A stretch of 5,968 nucleotides of DNA from Candidatus Acidiferrales bacterium (lineage in GTDB: Bacteria > Acidobacteriota > Terriglobia > Acidiferrales > UBA7541). The stretch covers positions 1 through 5,968 of the forward strand of contig CATPAM010000353.1 in NCBI GenBank assembly GCA_955651735.1, given 5' to 3'. Below the pieces are notes generated by a model. The model did no database searches. It worked only from the letters and a program-made list of their open reading frames with translations, and was not told the DNA's origin. Both the position numbers and the translations under genes were made by a program. Position 1 is the stretch's first letter, and the number at the start of each line of letters is the position of its first letter. This document shows, one piece after another, positions 5,347 through 5,968 of the stretch.

Positions 5347-5954
5347 GCGCGCTGCGCCTCCAAGATGCGCCTGGCCTCGTCGTAATCCGCGGCCGTATTC
5401 ATGTTCCAGAAGAGCCGGCCCGCTGTATCAAATCGCTTCCAGTCCGCTTCGTCAACAACTTCCATGCGCAGATGCTTCATGGCTTCGGTAATTTTACGCG
5501 TGCCGCCTTCAAATGTTCGCTGCAGCTTAGGTGCCGCGCTCGTCCGCCAGCAGGCGCACAATGGCTCGAGGCCTTGCGCGGATCGCGGTGCTACGACCTC
5601 CGCGCTGCTCGCCTGGGCCCGCTCCGCGAGATACGTCAGCCATTCCCGCGTAAGAAACGGCATGTCGCATCCGACAATCAAATTCCACTCGGCCCTGCTG
5701 CCGATTTCTTCGGTGGTCTGCAGCGCGGTGATGATTCCGGCCAGCGGACCTTGGCCCTCCCAGCGATCCCCTATGCTGGTAACGCCAAGGGCCGCATATC
5801 TGTGCGCAGCCGCAATCACCTTGACTTCTTTCGCGACATTGCTCAGCAGCGACCGCATCCGCAAAAGCATCGGCGCTCCGCCAATCTCGACCAGTGCTTT
5901 GTCGCGCCCAAAGCGCGTGCTCCCGCCGCCCGCCAACACATAACCCAACACCAA
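5343..5954 (-). CDS. mobA: Molybdenum cofactor guanylyltransferase MobA
   Basis: MobA transfers GMP from GTP to molybdopterin-bound molybdenum, making the guanine dinucleotide form of the cofactor used by DMSO-reductase-family enzymes. It is a small cytosolic Rossmann-type nucleotidyltransferase, here about 203 residues against 190-210 for the family. Visible motifs are LAGGGSTRFGRDKAL (7-21, nucleotide binding), GPLAGI (69-74), GCDMPFL (95-101, with the metal-binding D97), EPLCACWR (130-137) and NMNTAADY (184-191). The start is uncertain: TTG at 5954 has a weak GGAAA five bases upstream, GTG at 5951 is next, and the frame stays open to the window edge (GCG GAA ACG AAT before the TTG), so the true start may lie just outside. 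It is the first visible gene of a GTGA-linked set with the ATPase and permease. Other cofactor genes are not in view. A MobA-like cytidylyltransferase (MocA) is less likely given the overall motif set. Confidence 0.9.
   Translation of the reverse strand: MVLGYVLAGGGSTRFGRDKALVEIGGAPMLLRMRSLLSNVAKEVKVIAAAHRYAALGVTSIGDRWEGQGPLAGIITALQTTEEIGSRAEWNLIVGCDMPFLTREWLTYLAERAQASSAEVVAPRSAQGLEPLCACWRTSAAPKLQRTFEGGTRKITEAMKHLRMEVVDEADWKRFDTAGRLFWNMNTAADYDEARRILEAQRA
5357..5361 (-). promoter_or_regulatory. Ribosome binding site for the ABC ATPase
   Basis: The minus strand reads GGAGG here, ten bases before the GTG at 5346. It is the best Shine-Dalgarno match before any start in the window and supports this GTG. 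It lies inside the last codons of mobA, so ribosomes finishing mobA can reinitiate at GTGA or new ones can load. Confidence 0.6.
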
Positions 5955-5968
5955 ATTCGTTTCCGCGC

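Overview
The window carries ordinary bacterial chromosomal genes, packed almost without gaps, GC-rich (about 60% by eye), with frequent GTG and TTG starts. Protein style (RibD reductase-domain wording, a DEPTTMVDP D-loop in an Mla-type ATPase, short FtsY without an acidic domain, extended -10 TGCTACAAT) suggests an Acidobacteriota-like soil or environmental bacterium. This is inference from family resemblance and is not proven by the sequence. No mobile element, CRISPR array, tRNA, rRNA or attachment site was seen, and no intergenic stretch exceeds about 75 bases.

Left half, plus strand: the tail of an HD-GYP-type c-di-GMP phosphodiesterase (1-162), a 69-base gap with a likely extended -10 promoter, then ftsY (232-1197), ribD (1201-2346) and ribE (2415-3071). 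ftsY and ribD are separated by three bases and lie in the same frame. ribD and ribE are separated by 68 bases that fold into two stem-loops, one of which covers the region just before the ribE start. FtsY docks the signal recognition particle at the membrane. RibD and RibE carry out the middle deaminase/reductase steps and the last step of riboflavin synthesis. ribBA and ribH are not here, and no FMN riboswitch is seen.

Right half, minus strand, read from the right edge: mobA (molybdenum cofactor guanylyltransferase), an Mla/Mkl-type ABC ATPase, then an APC-superfamily permease. Each junction is a 4-base GTGA overlap, so the three are very probably one translationally coupled operon. A Shine-Dalgarno-like GGAGG sits before the ATPase start. 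The three functions have no obvious common pathway.

The two operons converge at 3068-3071, where the ribE and permease stop codons interlock in the palindrome CTAG. A GC-rich palindrome followed by a T-rich tract just beyond ribE may end rib transcription inside the permease C-terminal codons. I found no convincing new biological system. The points most worth checking are the ribD-ribE hairpins and start choice, the embedded terminator, the altered ABC signature and D-loop, and the RibD insertion.
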